DNA of 25,375 nt from CANLBN01 sp047634655 (GTDB lineage Bacteria > Pseudomonadota > Gammaproteobacteria > Pseudomonadales > Cellvibrionaceae). Positions 1 through 7,974 of this stretch are shown here, one piece after another. The number at the start of each line of letters is the position of its first letter. Positions within the stretch are counted from its first letter, which is position 1. The translations under genes were made by a program, and so were the position numbers. The stretch covers positions 1-25,375 of the forward strand of contig JBLIHY010000023.1 of assembly GCA_047634655.1 (NCBI GenBank). The letters run 5' to 3'. The notes under the pieces were generated by a model. The model saw nothing but the letters and a program-made list of their open reading frames with translations, searched no databases and was not told the DNA's origin.

Positions 1-102
1 GGAGCAGCGCTTACTGGTGTAGCGTTAAGAAATGCAAAAATGAGTAAGTGTAAGCGTCAATACGAAGAGCAAGGTTATACGAAAGTTGTCGAGGCAAAAT
101 AA
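1..102 (+). CDS. 3' end of an unidentified gene (partial at left edge)
   Basis: The frame is open from the first base and ends at TAA 100-102, giving 33 residues that finish with EEQGYTKVVEAK. The tail is rich in Lys, Gln and Glu and follows a Gly/Ala-rich start (GAALTGVALRNAK), which would suit the end of a small glycine-zipper-type envelope protein. That family guess is weak. The coding evidence is only the open frame and sensible composition, so it could also be chance or part of the decayed mobile DNA that follows. No function is assigned. Confidence 0.35.
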   Translation, partial: GAALTGVALRNAKMSKCKRQYEEQGYTKVVEAK

Positions 103-203
103 ATATAACAAAACCATCAAATATGTTGGGGCCACAAAGGTCGTGGCTTCCACCGGACTTATCTGCGGGTTGCTTAGGTATCCATTCGTGGCGGCGTTAG
201 GCA

Positions 204-407
204 TTGATGTATGCCGATATAGACGCACTTCGAGAACCATTTTCCGTGGCCAAGATGGATGGCTGGTCGCTAGATAAAACCATGACGACAAACTTAATAC
301 TGAATGCCTTCAAGATAACTATCGTAAGTAGAGCGTGTAAACCCGGACGGCTTCTTCATAGTGATCGGGGAGTGCAATATAGGGCTGAGGACAGCAGTGA
401 TTTTTTA
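204..407 (+). pseudogene. IS3-family transposase remnant (rve/DDE core fragment)
   Basis: One frame reads GWSLDKTMTTNLILNAFK followed by KPGRLLHSDRGVQYRA and SDFL. This is the recognisable integrase-core (rve) segment of IS3-family OrfB, including the second catalytic Asp in HSDRGVQY. Upstream, similarity to the usual Trp-Leu-Tyr-Leu-Ala / Asp-Leu-Phe-Ser stretch is smeared over more than one frame (about 120-260), and the downstream part with the third catalytic Glu is missing. It is therefore a frameshifted, truncated fossil with no intact transposase. No terminal inverted repeats could be delimited. The family call rests on motif recognition, not on a database search. Confidence 0.7.
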
Positions 408-429
408 TGTATTCCGAAATACAGGCCCC

Positions 430-549
430 CAGTTTTTTCGAGTTTACCTGGAGATAAAGCAAAAATACTTCCGGGGAGGAAAACTGTGGAATCAAAGCTA
501 TTTCGTAGAAACAATAGGCAATGCTAACGAGGAAGTGATTCGAGCATAG
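430..549 (+). pseudogene. IS200/IS605-family TnpA (Y1 transposase) C-terminal remnant
   Basis: In a different frame from the IS3-like fragment, the translation around 430-546 reads EIKQKYFRGGKLWNQSYFVE then TIGNANEEVIRA. This resembles the C-terminal part of IS200/IS605 Y1 transposases, where the pattern is K-(K/R)-x-(F/Y)-W-G-x-x-x-W-x-x-S-Y-F-V-x-T-(V/I)-G followed by an acidic helix. The HUH-bearing N-terminal part is absent and the frame stops at 547-549. It abuts the IS3-like piece with no gene between, so this is a composite scar of at least two insertions. The call is motif-based. Confidence 0.6.
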
Positions 550-631
550 CTTTCTATAGGACCCACTTAAGGTGATGGATTAAGGTGAAAAAAATAGTCA
601 ACAGTTGGGGTTATCCTAATACTTCGGTCGC

Positions 632-2488
632 TTGCGGCCGAGTCGTTTATTGGTGGCGGCGATAAAATTGTTATTTGACCACCAGCAGTTTTTAAAAACG
701 GTGAGTTCCGAGCCGGGCATATACCAAATGTTCGATAAAACGGACAGAATTCTCTATGTCGGCAAGGCCAAGAATCTTAAAAATCGCTTAAGCAGCTATT
801 TTCGAAAGTCGGGACTATCGATAAAAACCGAAGCCTTGGTGGCTAAAATTGCCAACATCCAGGTAACCATCACCGAATCCGAATCCGCGGCGCTGATACT
901 AGAGCAGAGTCTCATTAAGGCGCTAAAGCCGCCGTATAACGTACTTTTGCGCGATGATAAGTCCTACCCGTATATTTTCATTTCCGATGGTGACTATCCC
1001 CGAGTCAGTATGCACCGTGGCGCTAAACGCCGGAAAGGACAGTATTTTGGCCCTTACCCCAGTGCGGGTGCAGTGTATCGTACGCTAAACTTTCTACAGA
1101 AAACCTTTCGTATCCGACCGTGTGACGAAAGCGTCTTTCAAAATCGCAACCGTCCCTGTCTACAGTATCAAATTGATCGATGCACCGCCCCCTGTGTCAA
1201 TTACATTTCAGAGGAAAGCTATCAAAAAGATATTCATCACAGTATTTTATTCCTGCAGGGAAAGTCCGAAGAATTAATGGCGACGTTGGCTGACCGAATG
1301 GAGCGGGTTTCCGAGCGTTTGGACTTTGAAGCGGCGGCTTTATTGCGAGATCAAATCTCGGGATTGCGCCGCATACAGTCAGAATATGGCATTGAAGCCA
1401 AAAATAATAATATCGATATTTTTGCGATTCAGAAAAAATCAGGATGGGTGTGTGTGCATATCATGTACCTTCGCGATGGTCGTATCATCGGCAGCAAGAG
1501 TTACTTTGATGAAAATAAATTGGAAGTCGAGTCCGCACTTTTTTTACTCGCTTTCATGGAACAGTTCTATCTCGCCAGTGGCGATCGCGAAATACCTCGC
1601 GAGATCATCGTTAATCAGACTTTACCCGCTGAAAATCAGCAATTATTTCTGGACGTATTATCAAATAAGGCGGGACGTAAAGTCAGTCTGACACACAAGG
1701 TCAAAGCTCAACGCTATAAGTGGCTGGCGCTGGCGAGTACAGCGGCCGAGCAGAATTTGCAGCAAAAGCTTGCCAGTAAGGCCAACCTGTATCAACGTTT
1801 TCTGAGCTTGCAGGAATTACTGGAGCTAGACGAGACGCCACAGCGTTTAGAGTGTTTCGATGTTAGCCACAGTAGTGGTGAATTAACGGTGGCCTCTTGT
1901 GTGGTTTTCAACCAAACCGGGCCTCTGAAATCCGATTACCGGCGTTTCAATATCGAAGATATTCAGCCGGGAGACGACTATGCGGCTATGGAGCAGTTAC
2001 TCAGACGACGCTATACCCGAATTCAGCAAGAAGAGGGTAAATTGCCCGATGTGCAAATTGTTGATGGCGGTAAAGGACAACTTAATAAAGCGCGGGCAGT
2101 GATGGCCGAGCTGGGTATCCAGCAGGTCTATTTGATGGGTATTGCCAAAGGTACAACGCGCAAAGCGGGCTTTGAAACGTTGATTCTGGAGGACGGTAGA
2201 GAAATTAGTCTGAGTAGTGATTTGCCTGGTTTGCACTTGTTGCAAGAAATCCGCGACGAGGCACATCGTTTTGCTATCACCGGTCACAAACAGCGCAGAG
2301 ATAAAAAACGGCGAACATCTAGCTTGGGGTCTATTCCCAATGTAGGCTCTAAACGCAGCCGTCAACTGTTACGGCATTTTGGTGGATTGCAAGAAATCCA
2401 GCGAGCATCCTTGGACGACCTGGCCCGCGTCCCCGGAATTAGTAAAAAGATTGCAGAAAACATTTACAGTGCTTTCAGGAATGACTAG
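632..2488 (+). CDS. uvrC: UvrABC excinuclease subunit C
   Basis: UvrC makes both incisions around a lesion in nucleotide excision repair after UvrA2B loads UvrB. The 618-residue frame has the N-terminal GIY-YIG nuclease (PGIY at 28-31, YVGKAKNLKNRL from 42), a Cys cluster (RPC...RPCLQYQ...RCTAPC, about 170-190), a UVR UvrB-binding helix pair (about 215-245), the RNase H-like C-terminal nuclease (CFDVSHSSGE, IVDGGKGQ, DEAHRFA) and a terminal double helix-hairpin-helix (IPNVGSKRSRQLL...VPGISKKIAENI). The start is uncertain: TTG 632 is the outermost start, but GTG 653 or TTG 668 gives an N-terminus closer to family members (LFDHQQFLKTV), and a GGCGG 8 nt before 668 could act as ribosome binding site. 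pgsA follows 38 bp later in the common uvrC-pgsA order. gacA/uvrY, often directly upstream, is replaced here by transposase fossils. Confidence 0.95.
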   Translation: MRPSRLLVAAIKLLFDHQQFLKTVSSEPGIYQMFDKTDRILYVGKAKNLKNRLSSYFRKSGLSIKTEALVAKIANIQVTITESESAALILEQSLIKALKPPYNVLLRDDKSYPYIFISDGDYPRVSMHRGAKRRKGQYFGPYPSAGAVYRTLNFLQKTFRIRPCDESVFQNRNRPCLQYQIDRCTAPCVNYISEESYQKDIHHSILFLQGKSEELMATLADRMERVSERLDFEAAALLRDQISGLRRIQSEYGIEAKNNNIDIFAIQKKSGWVCVHIMYLRDGRIIGSKSYFDENKLEVESALFLLAFMEQFYLASGDREIPREIIVNQTLPAENQQLFLDVLSNKAGRKVSLTHKVKAQRYKWLALASTAAEQNLQQKLASKANLYQRFLSLQELLELDETPQRLECFDVSHSSGELTVASCVVFNQTGPLKSDYRRFNIEDIQPGDDYAAMEQLLRRRYTRIQQEEGKLPDVQIVDGGKGQLNKARAVMAELGIQQVYLMGIAKGTTRKAGFETLILEDGREISLSSDLPGLHLLQEIRDEAHRFAITGHKQRRDKKRRTSSLGSIPNVGSKRSRQLLRHFGGLQEIQRASLDDLARVPGISKKIAENIYSAFRND

Positions 2489-2526
2489 GGTAGCGTCTTC
2501 TAAATGATCGGTAGCCAATTTTAGCT

Positions 2527-3069
2527 ATGACACTCGCCAACCAATTAACCTTGCTCCGTATCCTACTAATTCCGCTTTTAGTTGTTGTTTTTTATTTACC
2601 TTTTGACTGGGGGTTTCCTCTGGCTTCTTTGATTTTCACTCTAGCGGCAATCACCGATTGGTTAGATGGCTGGGTGGCTAGAAACTATAACCAAACAACT
2701 GCATTCGGTGCCTTTCTGGATCCGGTAGCGGACAAACTAATGGTAGCCACAGCGCTCGTATTACTGGTTGAAGCTCGCCACACCCCCTGGTTTGCTGTGC
2801 CGGCTGTGATTATCATCGGTCGGGAAATCGCTATTTCCGCCTTGCGCGAGTGGATGGCGGAATTGGGTAAACGCGCGAGTGTTGCGGTTTCAAAAATCGG
2901 TAAGATTAAGACCACTGCGCAGATGACGGCAATTATCGTCCTGTTATTTGATAACCCGGACGAACCGACTTACCTTACAATTATTGGCTATGTGGCACTA
3001 TATCTTGCCGCTCTCTTAACCCTTTGGTCGATGATTCTCTATCTCAGAGCTGCTCGGGCGGACTTTTAG
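2527..3069 (+). CDS. pgsA: CDP-diacylglycerol--glycerol-3-phosphate 3-phosphatidyltransferase
   Basis: PgsA makes phosphatidylglycerophosphate from CDP-diacylglycerol and glycerol-3-phosphate in the inner membrane, the committed step to phosphatidylglycerol and cardiolipin. The 180-residue product carries a perfect CDP-alcohol phosphotransferase signature: D44-x2-D47-G-x2-A-R52-x8-G61-x3-D65-x3-D69 (DWLDGWVAR then GAFLDPVAD). Several hydrophobic segments (about 6-24, 32-44, 75-100, 130-145, 150-172) fit an integral membrane enzyme of usual length. It starts with ATG 38 bp after uvrC on the same strand, so co-transcription is likely. PgsA rather than phosphatidylserine synthase is favoured by length and by the uvrC linkage. 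Confidence 0.95.
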   Translation: MTLANQLTLLRILLIPLLVVVFYLPFDWGFPLASLIFTLAAITDWLDGWVARNYNQTTAFGAFLDPVADKLMVATALVLLVEARHTPWFAVPAVIIIGREIAISALREWMAELGKRASVAVSKIGKIKTTAQMTAIIVLLFDNPDEPTYLTIIGYVALYLAALLTLWSMILYLRAARADF

Positions 3070-3145
3070 GGTCAAGAGCCAAGGCCCGTTAAAGCTATTT
3101 ATATTTTTATTGCATTAATTGCTTCTTCTCCCTTGATTCTACTGG

Positions 3146-4105
3146 TTATATACCGGTTTTCTCCATACGGCTCACCACTTCCCAGGTAATGCGTTGCATC
3201 AGTTCGGCAGCTTCCGCGGAGGGGGTAGTGGCTTCGCTCCCGTCCACACGTTTCAAGCGATAGGACAGTCCCGAGGGATCTTTACGATAAAGGACGGCAT
3301 AGTGAACCAAGGCTACAAAATAAGCTCCTAGATCATTGATGTGGATCACATCCAAAGTGCCATCCTCTTTTCGATCAAAGATATCTTCGGGACGACGGAT
3401 ACCTTCTACGCCGCCGGTGCGCTCTATTTCTTTAAAGAATGCCGAAAACACCTGGCCAACAGGGATTAAGTAAATGGTTACTTCTCCATCTAGATTGGCC
3501 AATGCCTTGTGGAGAATTTGCCGCTCCCAATATTTTTCGAGGTCATTATCCAAACGATTTATCCAGCCTTCGGGATCGGTGACCTGGTGCCAACTTTCAT
3601 AAAAATAAATGCGGCTTTTAGGGCTTTCTGTCGAGATTTTTCTAGCAAAATTCGTTAGATTGTTATCGGCGTCAAAATACTTGATAGCATCTTTAATTTC
3701 GACCATTTCGGTTAATACAAAAGCATCGTATTCCTGGCTTTCAATGGCCTTAAAAGCATCTCGATAGTAGTTGTGATTATTTTCGCTCTCAAACCCGTTG
3801 ATGGGAACTTCTGGATCCCAGTGAGATTTCAGGGTTGCCCCCCAGCCCAATTGGGAATGATACTTATGACCTTTTCCTTGACGGTTGTCCGCTAACTGCT
3901 CAAGCATATAGGGCATGTTTTGGCCGACCAGGCTGTGCCCGAGGTGGTAGACTTTGAGCGTCCCATTTTCGGGTTCCAGCTTTTCGGCGTAAAGTTGGCT
4001 GATCTCTTTGTGGTCCAGTTTTTTACTGCATCCCGAAAGGCCAAGTACCGTTAAACAACTCACAGAAAATCCGAGAGTCTTGTTAACAAGTTTGTTAATG
4101 AACAT
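3146..4105 (-). CDS. Lipoprotein with SGNH/GDSL-like hydrolase features
   Basis: The product has 319 residues with a lipoprotein signal peptide: a basic N-terminus, a hydrophobic stretch and lipobox LSGC with the acylated Cys at 26. After the signal comes LKVYHLGHSLVGQNMPYML, where Ser58 sits where the nucleophile block of SGNH hydrolases is expected. Near the C-terminus DVIHINDLGAYFVALVHY supplies an Asp252-x-x-His255 pair like the catalytic D-x-x-H of that superfamily. The middle has QEYDAFVLTEMVE and SRIYFYESWHQ. I infer an SGNH-fold esterase or carbohydrate deacylase tethered to the envelope; the substrate is unknown. It is convergent with pgsA and divergent from tsaD and looks monocistronic. 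ATG 4105 is preceded by a GGAAG ribosome binding site. Confidence 0.75.
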   Translation of the reverse strand: MFINKLVNKTLGFSVSCLTVLGLSGCSKKLDHKEISQLYAEKLEPENGTLKVYHLGHSLVGQNMPYMLEQLADNRQGKGHKYHSQLGWGATLKSHWDPEVPINGFESENNHNYYRDAFKAIESQEYDAFVLTEMVEIKDAIKYFDADNNLTNFARKISTESPKSRIYFYESWHQVTDPEGWINRLDNDLEKYWERQILHKALANLDGEVTIYLIPVGQVFSAFFKEIERTGGVEGIRRPEDIFDRKEDGTLDVIHINDLGAYFVALVHYAVLYRKDPSGLSYRLKRVDGSEATTPSAEAAELMQRITWEVVSRMEKTGI

Positions 4106-4458
4106 TGCGAGCTTCCAGATAAAATTTGAAAATAAAAACCATTGCGACTATAGAATAAGCGCATTACAACAATTTCCAGTAGCACTAGGCAATAGCTCGC
4201 TGCAATTCTTACTCTGTTATCGAACGATTTCCACGATTCAGCTGCTTTGCTTACAGGGATGCAGGTGAAGAATAAAGTAAGATGCGATAAGTTTTGGCTC
4301 TTGCCTCCGAAGATTTGAAATCTCGGGATACCCCTCGCAAAAGTCGCGCGAGTCAGCTCGCTGAAATCTTTAATTCGAATCGCTCTGGGGGTGCTGTCTC
4401 GCAAGGGCCTGCTGCTGTTATCATATCGGCCTTTTATGTTTATTAAAGTCAAAAAAAT
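4106..4458. other. Divergent intergenic region (lipoprotein / tsaD) holding a dispersed-repeat copy
   Basis: This 353-bp gap separates the divergent lipoprotein and tsaD genes. It contains one copy of the dispersed repeat (4247-4339), a short near-palindrome AGATTT-G-AAATCT inside it, and a GCGAG/CTCGC hairpin (4348-4361) just after it. A TATCAT hexamer at 4419-4424 could be a -10 for tsaD, but no convincing -35 lies at the right distance. rpsU, often divergent from tsaD in gammaproteobacteria, is not present. No tRNA or credible small gene was seen. Confidence 0.6.
4247..4339 (+). repeat. Degenerate dispersed repeat, copy A
   Basis: This 93-bp segment aligns with copy B at 14728-14821 with only small gaps. 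The conserved blocks appear in the same order and at nearly the same spacing: TTGCTTRCAGGGAYGC, AAGATGCGAYAAG, TGAAATYT followed by GGG, and TCGCA. The first two blocks differ between copies only by transitions (R, Y). Both copies lie outside recognised genes and on the same strand. The family is unknown to me. A non-autonomous or REP-like intergenic element, or shared remnants of a former gene, would both fit. Confidence 0.6.
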
Positions 4459-5493
4459 ATGCGTGTACTCGGTATAGAAACTTCCTGTGATGAAACGGGT
4501 GTCGCCCTCTACGATAGCGATCGAGGCTTACTGGGCCACCAACTCTATAGCCAGGCTGCTCTGCATGGTGAATACGGTGGTGTGGTACCCGAGTTGGCCT
4601 CTCGCGATCATGTGCGTAAGCTTCTGCCACTAATAAAAATTCTGCTAGACGATTGTAAAATTAGTAAAAAAAATATTGATGGGCTTGCCTACACCAATGG
4701 CCCCGGTTTGGTGGGAGCGCTAATGGTGGGCGCCTGCTTTGGTCGCGCGTTGGCCTTTGCGCTGGATATCCCCGCTATTGCTGTTCACCATATGGAGGGA
4801 CATCTGCTGGCCCCTATGCTAGAAGTTGAGCCACCTGAGTTTCCCTTTGTGGCACTGCTCGTTTCCGGTGGTCATACGCAATTGGTACAGGTCAAAGCTA
4901 TTGGCGATTACACTTTGTTGGGTGAATCACTGGACGATGCCGCCGGTGAAGCCTTTGATAAAGTTGCCAAAATGCTGGATCTCAATTATCCGGGTGGCCC
5001 TGAAATTGCCCGTTACGCCGCACTTGGCGAGCCGGGGCGCTTTACCTTTCCAAGGCCAATGGTGAATAGACCTGGACTGGACTTCAGTTTCAGTGGTTTG
5101 AAAACATACACACTAAATACTGTGTCAAAACACGCCCAAGCTAATGGTTTGCCGGATGAACAAACATGTGCTGACATTGCTCATGCTTTCCAGGAGTCGG
5201 TAGTAGATACTCTGGCAATTAAGTGTCGAAGAGCTCTTCAGAAGGTGGGTGGTTCTACGCTGGTTATTGCCGGCGGAGTATCTGCTAATCAGCGTTTGAG
5301 AGAGAGGCTAGAGGTAGCTTTGGTAAAAATCGGTGCGCGTTTATTCTATGCTCGTCCAGAGTTCTGTACCGATAATGGTGCAATGATCGCGTACGCAGGT
5401 TGCCAGCGACTTCTCAGCCAGGAGAAACAGGATTTGAGTGTGCAAGTCAAAGCGCGTTGGCCACTTGTTGAGCTAGACAAGCTTGAAGTTTGA
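4459..5493 (+). CDS. tsaD: tRNA N6-adenosine threonylcarbamoyltransferase TsaD
   Basis: TsaD, with TsaB and TsaE, transfers the threonylcarbamoyl group from TC-AMP to A37 of ANN-decoding tRNAs (t6A). The 344-residue product opens with the ASKHA-fold phosphate loop MRVLGIETSCDETGVA, has the metal-binding HMEGH at 111-115, a glycine-rich LLVSGGHTQLV, the conserved ESLDDAAGEAFDKVAK segment and the late CTDNGAMIAYAG motif that supplies the metal Asp. Length matches bacterial TsaD (about 340). No clear Shine-Dalgarno precedes ATG 4459. The gene stands alone, convergent with the M48 protease gene. Confidence 0.97.
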   Translation: MRVLGIETSCDETGVALYDSDRGLLGHQLYSQAALHGEYGGVVPELASRDHVRKLLPLIKILLDDCKISKKNIDGLAYTNGPGLVGALMVGACFGRALAFALDIPAIAVHHMEGHLLAPMLEVEPPEFPFVALLVSGGHTQLVQVKAIGDYTLLGESLDDAAGEAFDKVAKMLDLNYPGGPEIARYAALGEPGRFTFPRPMVNRPGLDFSFSGLKTYTLNTVSKHAQANGLPDEQTCADIAHAFQESVVDTLAIKCRRALQKVGGSTLVIAGGVSANQRLRERLEVALVKIGARLFYARPEFCTDNGAMIAYAGCQRLLSQEKQDLSVQVKARWPLVELDKLEV

Positions 5494-5697
5494 GCTAATG
5501 AAAAATCAATCGGCAATTTTCTTGTTACCGTTTACTGTTGGATGAAATGACTCCGAAGTGTGACTTTACCTTTTTAGTAGCAGATGCCTGCTCGCTGGGT
5601 TTCGGATAAATCGTTTCGAGAATTTTGGACGGTTGCGTTTGGTCGGAAAAATCTGTTCCGAACATCGACTCTGCCATGGGCGATTACCCTTGCCCCG

Positions 5698-6951
5698 CTA
5701 ATACCCCAGTTTCCGCATTCTGGCCGCGGCTTCCTCACCTAGATCGCCACCGCTTTCAGCTGCCCGCCGATAATAATTCACAGCCAGGGTACGGTTACCT
5801 GATTGCTGGGCAATCTCTCCGAGATAAAAATTTGAAACTTGAGTAGGCAGCATTTGATGGCTGGCCTGCAAGTCCTGCCGGGCGCGCTCGTATTCCTTAC
5901 GTTGGTGGTGTAGCAACCCTCTATACAGGCGAGTCGCAAAAAATTGTGGTTCCAGTGAGACAGCGCGATTAAAAGCATTAAGCGCTGCATCATCATTGTT
6001 GATTTTTTTTAAGAGTTGTCCTCTCGTAAGATGAAAGCGCGCCTCTCTGGGCTGTAGTCGAATTGCTTCCTCAGTCAGCGCCAAGGCTTTATTCCAGTCT
6101 CTCTGCTCTGCGGCCGCCAATGCGGCTTGGTGTTTACTGTAGGCTGGTTTGTCTTCACGCAGCTGTTGGGTGGCATTTAGAAAAGCCTGGCGATTACGTA
6201 TGCCTCCAGGCAATATTTTTGCTCTGGCCCGATTTTTTTCTACTCGCTCTTGAGAGGGTGGGTGGCTAGCGAACAATTGACTAAGGAGATTACCTTCATC
6301 GCCGCGAGCTCTAGACAGACGTAGGAAAGTCTGTTGCAATTCGACCGCTGCACGAGGGTCGTAGCCCGCAGCCACCATGTAATTAATGCCGTAGCGATCT
6401 GCTTCGAGTTCATTTTCGCGACTATAAAACGATTGAAAGCCGCTGGCACCCGCCATAGCGGCTTGTTGATAAAGTGGATTGTCGGTCTGGCTGGCGGCGA
6501 CGCCACCGAGGATAGATAAGCCGATATTGGTAACTTGTTGCTCTGCGCTGTGCCGTGCTGCCGCATGCACGACCTCGTGTCCGAGCACAGAGGCTAGTTG
6601 AGCCTCGTCTTCCAGCATCACTAGAAGGCCGCGATTGATCGCAATTTTTCCGCCGGGCAAGGCCCAGGCGTTAGGGGCGTCATTATTTAACACTACAAAT
6701 TCGTAGGGTAGATTGGGCTGTGCACTTTGGTGAGCCAGCTTTTGGCCTACTTTATCGACGTAGCGCTGGAGTGCCGGGTCCAGTACATAACTGCCCCCCT
6801 GGGCCTGTTGGTTAGGAGCATACTGCCGTTGACCCAGAGCAATCTCCCCCGATTGGCTCATCAGCGTGAGTTGCCGTTCCCCGGTAACTGGGTTGGTACC
6901 ACAACTTGCTAGTATCAAAAAAACGCAAATAGCTGTCAAAAATCTGAACAT
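5698..6951 (-). CDS. M48 family metalloprotease lipoprotein with TPR repeats (BepA/YfgC-like)
   Basis: The 417-residue product starts with a lipoprotein signal (lipobox LASC, Cys17). The zinc protease core has HEVVH at 125-129, within SVLGHEVVHAAARH, and the downstream ELEADRYG motif at about 181-188 that supplies the third zinc ligand. From about 265 onward the protein is helical with TPR-like repeats (KALALTEEAIRLQPREARFH, ALNAFNRAVSLEPQFFATR, YERARQDLQASHQML). This layout matches BepA/YfgC-type periplasmic quality-control proteases that act on beta-barrel assembly intermediates. It is somewhat shorter than E. coli BepA, so a LoiP-like or other M48 paralogue is possible. It diverges from yaaA. 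Confidence 0.88.
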   Translation of the reverse strand: MFRFLTAICVFLILASCGTNPVTGERQLTLMSQSGEIALGQRQYAPNQQAQGGSYVLDPALQRYVDKVGQKLAHQSAQPNLPYEFVVLNNDAPNAWALPGGKIAINRGLLVMLEDEAQLASVLGHEVVHAAARHSAEQQVTNIGLSILGGVAASQTDNPLYQQAAMAGASGFQSFYSRENELEADRYGINYMVAAGYDPRAAVELQQTFLRLSRARGDEGNLLSQLFASHPPSQERVEKNRARAKILPGGIRNRQAFLNATQQLREDKPAYSKHQAALAAAEQRDWNKALALTEEAIRLQPREARFHLTRGQLLKKINNDDAALNAFNRAVSLEPQFFATRLYRGLLHHQRKEYERARQDLQASHQMLPTQVSNFYLGEIAQQSGNRTLAVNYYRRAAESGGDLGEEAAARMRKLGY

Positions 6952-7069
6952 GTATGAAATCTCATCGACGAAAATTTTTGTATAAGTGGTGGCGTCCGAC
7001 AGGACTGATCTGCTTCTGCCTAGATGGCCGCGCTGGATTAGTAAATAACCTCAACCAGAACAATAGCCT

Positions 7070-7849
7070 ATGTTAATCGTTATTTCGCCTGCAAAAACAC
7101 TGGATTACGAAACACCATTGACTGCAAAAAAGTCAACTCAACCGGCGATGTTGGAAGATTCCGAAATCTTGGTTGAAGTTTTGCGACAACAGGCTCCCCA
7201 GGATATTTCCAGACTCATGGGTATCAGCGATAAGTTGGGAATATTGAATTACGATCGATATCAACAATGGTGTCGCCCTTTTACTCAGAAAAATGCCAGG
7301 CAAGCACTGTTGGCGTTCAAAGGTGATGTCTATGCTGGGCTGAATGCACAATCTTTCGATACCAACGAGTTAACTTTTGCTCAAAAACACCTGCGCATTC
7401 TTTCAGGGCTTTATGGACTACTAAGACCACTCGATCTGATGCAGCCATATCGACTGGAAATGTCGACAAAGTTGACTAATTCTCGCGGTAAAGATCTTTA
7501 TAGTTTTTGGGGGGAGCAGATTACCCAAGGTCTAAATCAGCAGTTGCGGAATCTCAATAGCAAAATGCTCATCAATCTAGCGTCTCAAGAATATTTTAAG
7601 GCGATAAATCCCAAGCGACTCGATGCAGAAATTATCACACCAGTATTTAAAGATTTCAAAAACGGTCAGTACAAAATTATTAGTTTTTATGCCAAGAAAG
7701 CTCGAGGGCTGATGAGCGCTTACGCTATTGAGAAAGCTATTACCCATGCAGATCAGTTGAAATGCTTTGATTGGCAGGGTTACGGTTATCGCAAAGAATT
7801 ATCCTGTGATACTCAATGGGTATTCACACGCGACAAGGTGTCAGACTAG
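7070..7849 (+). CDS. yaaA: Peroxide stress resistance protein YaaA (DUF328/UPF0246)
   Basis: The 259-residue product opens with MLIVISPAKTLDYETP, the hallmark of the YaaA family. It keeps the internal family blocks MGISDKLGILNYDRYQQW, FKGDVYAGLNA, HLRILSGLYGLLRPLDLM, PYRLEMSTKL, INLASQEYFKAI and KIISFYAKKARGLMSAYAI. In E. coli YaaA is OxyR-induced and limits damage from free iron during hydrogen peroxide stress; that role is carried over by homology. It is divergent from the M48 protease gene and followed by the gap that holds the predicted minus-strand sRNA. The ribosome binding site is weak. Confidence 0.93.
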   Translation: MLIVISPAKTLDYETPLTAKKSTQPAMLEDSEILVEVLRQQAPQDISRLMGISDKLGILNYDRYQQWCRPFTQKNARQALLAFKGDVYAGLNAQSFDTNELTFAQKHLRILSGLYGLLRPLDLMQPYRLEMSTKLTNSRGKDLYSFWGEQITQGLNQQLRNLNSKMLINLASQEYFKAINPKRLDAEIITPVFKDFKNGQYKIISFYAKKARGLMSAYAIEKAITHADQLKCFDWQGYGYRKELSCDTQWVFTRDKVSD

Positions 7850-7939
7850 TTGTGAAAAATAGTTAGGCAAACTTGCTTGACGCTAGATCAACCGTATCGA
7901 GGTTTTGGTTGTGTATTGCCCAGAACGTAGTGAGCGTTT

Positions 7940-7974
7940 AAAGAAAAGCCCGGCTTATTGGTATAAGCCGGGCT
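7940..7974 (-). terminator. Intrinsic terminator of the predicted sRNA (and possibly of the GGDEF gene)
   Basis: On the minus strand a perfect 12-bp stem AGCCCGGCTTAT / ATAAGCCGGGCT (7974-7947) closes an ACCA tetraloop and is followed by TTTCTTT. The T-rich tail exists only on the minus strand; the plus-strand side continues GAGTGC. It therefore serves leftward transcription, not yaaA. Confidence 0.85.

Noticed and set aside
4374..4381. TTCGAATC resembling a tRNA T-loop
   Set aside because: No flanking T-stem, acceptor stem or anticodon arm can be formed around it.
4060..4452. 130-codon minus-strand open frame over the tsaD upstream region
   Set aside because: It overlaps the lipoprotein N-terminus in another frame, has no recognisable motifs and low-complexity composition, and crosses the repeat.
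5643..5661. TCGGAA/TTCCGA hairpin as a terminator between tsaD and the M48 gene
   Set aside because: Short 6-bp stem with a 7-nt loop and no T-run on either strand.
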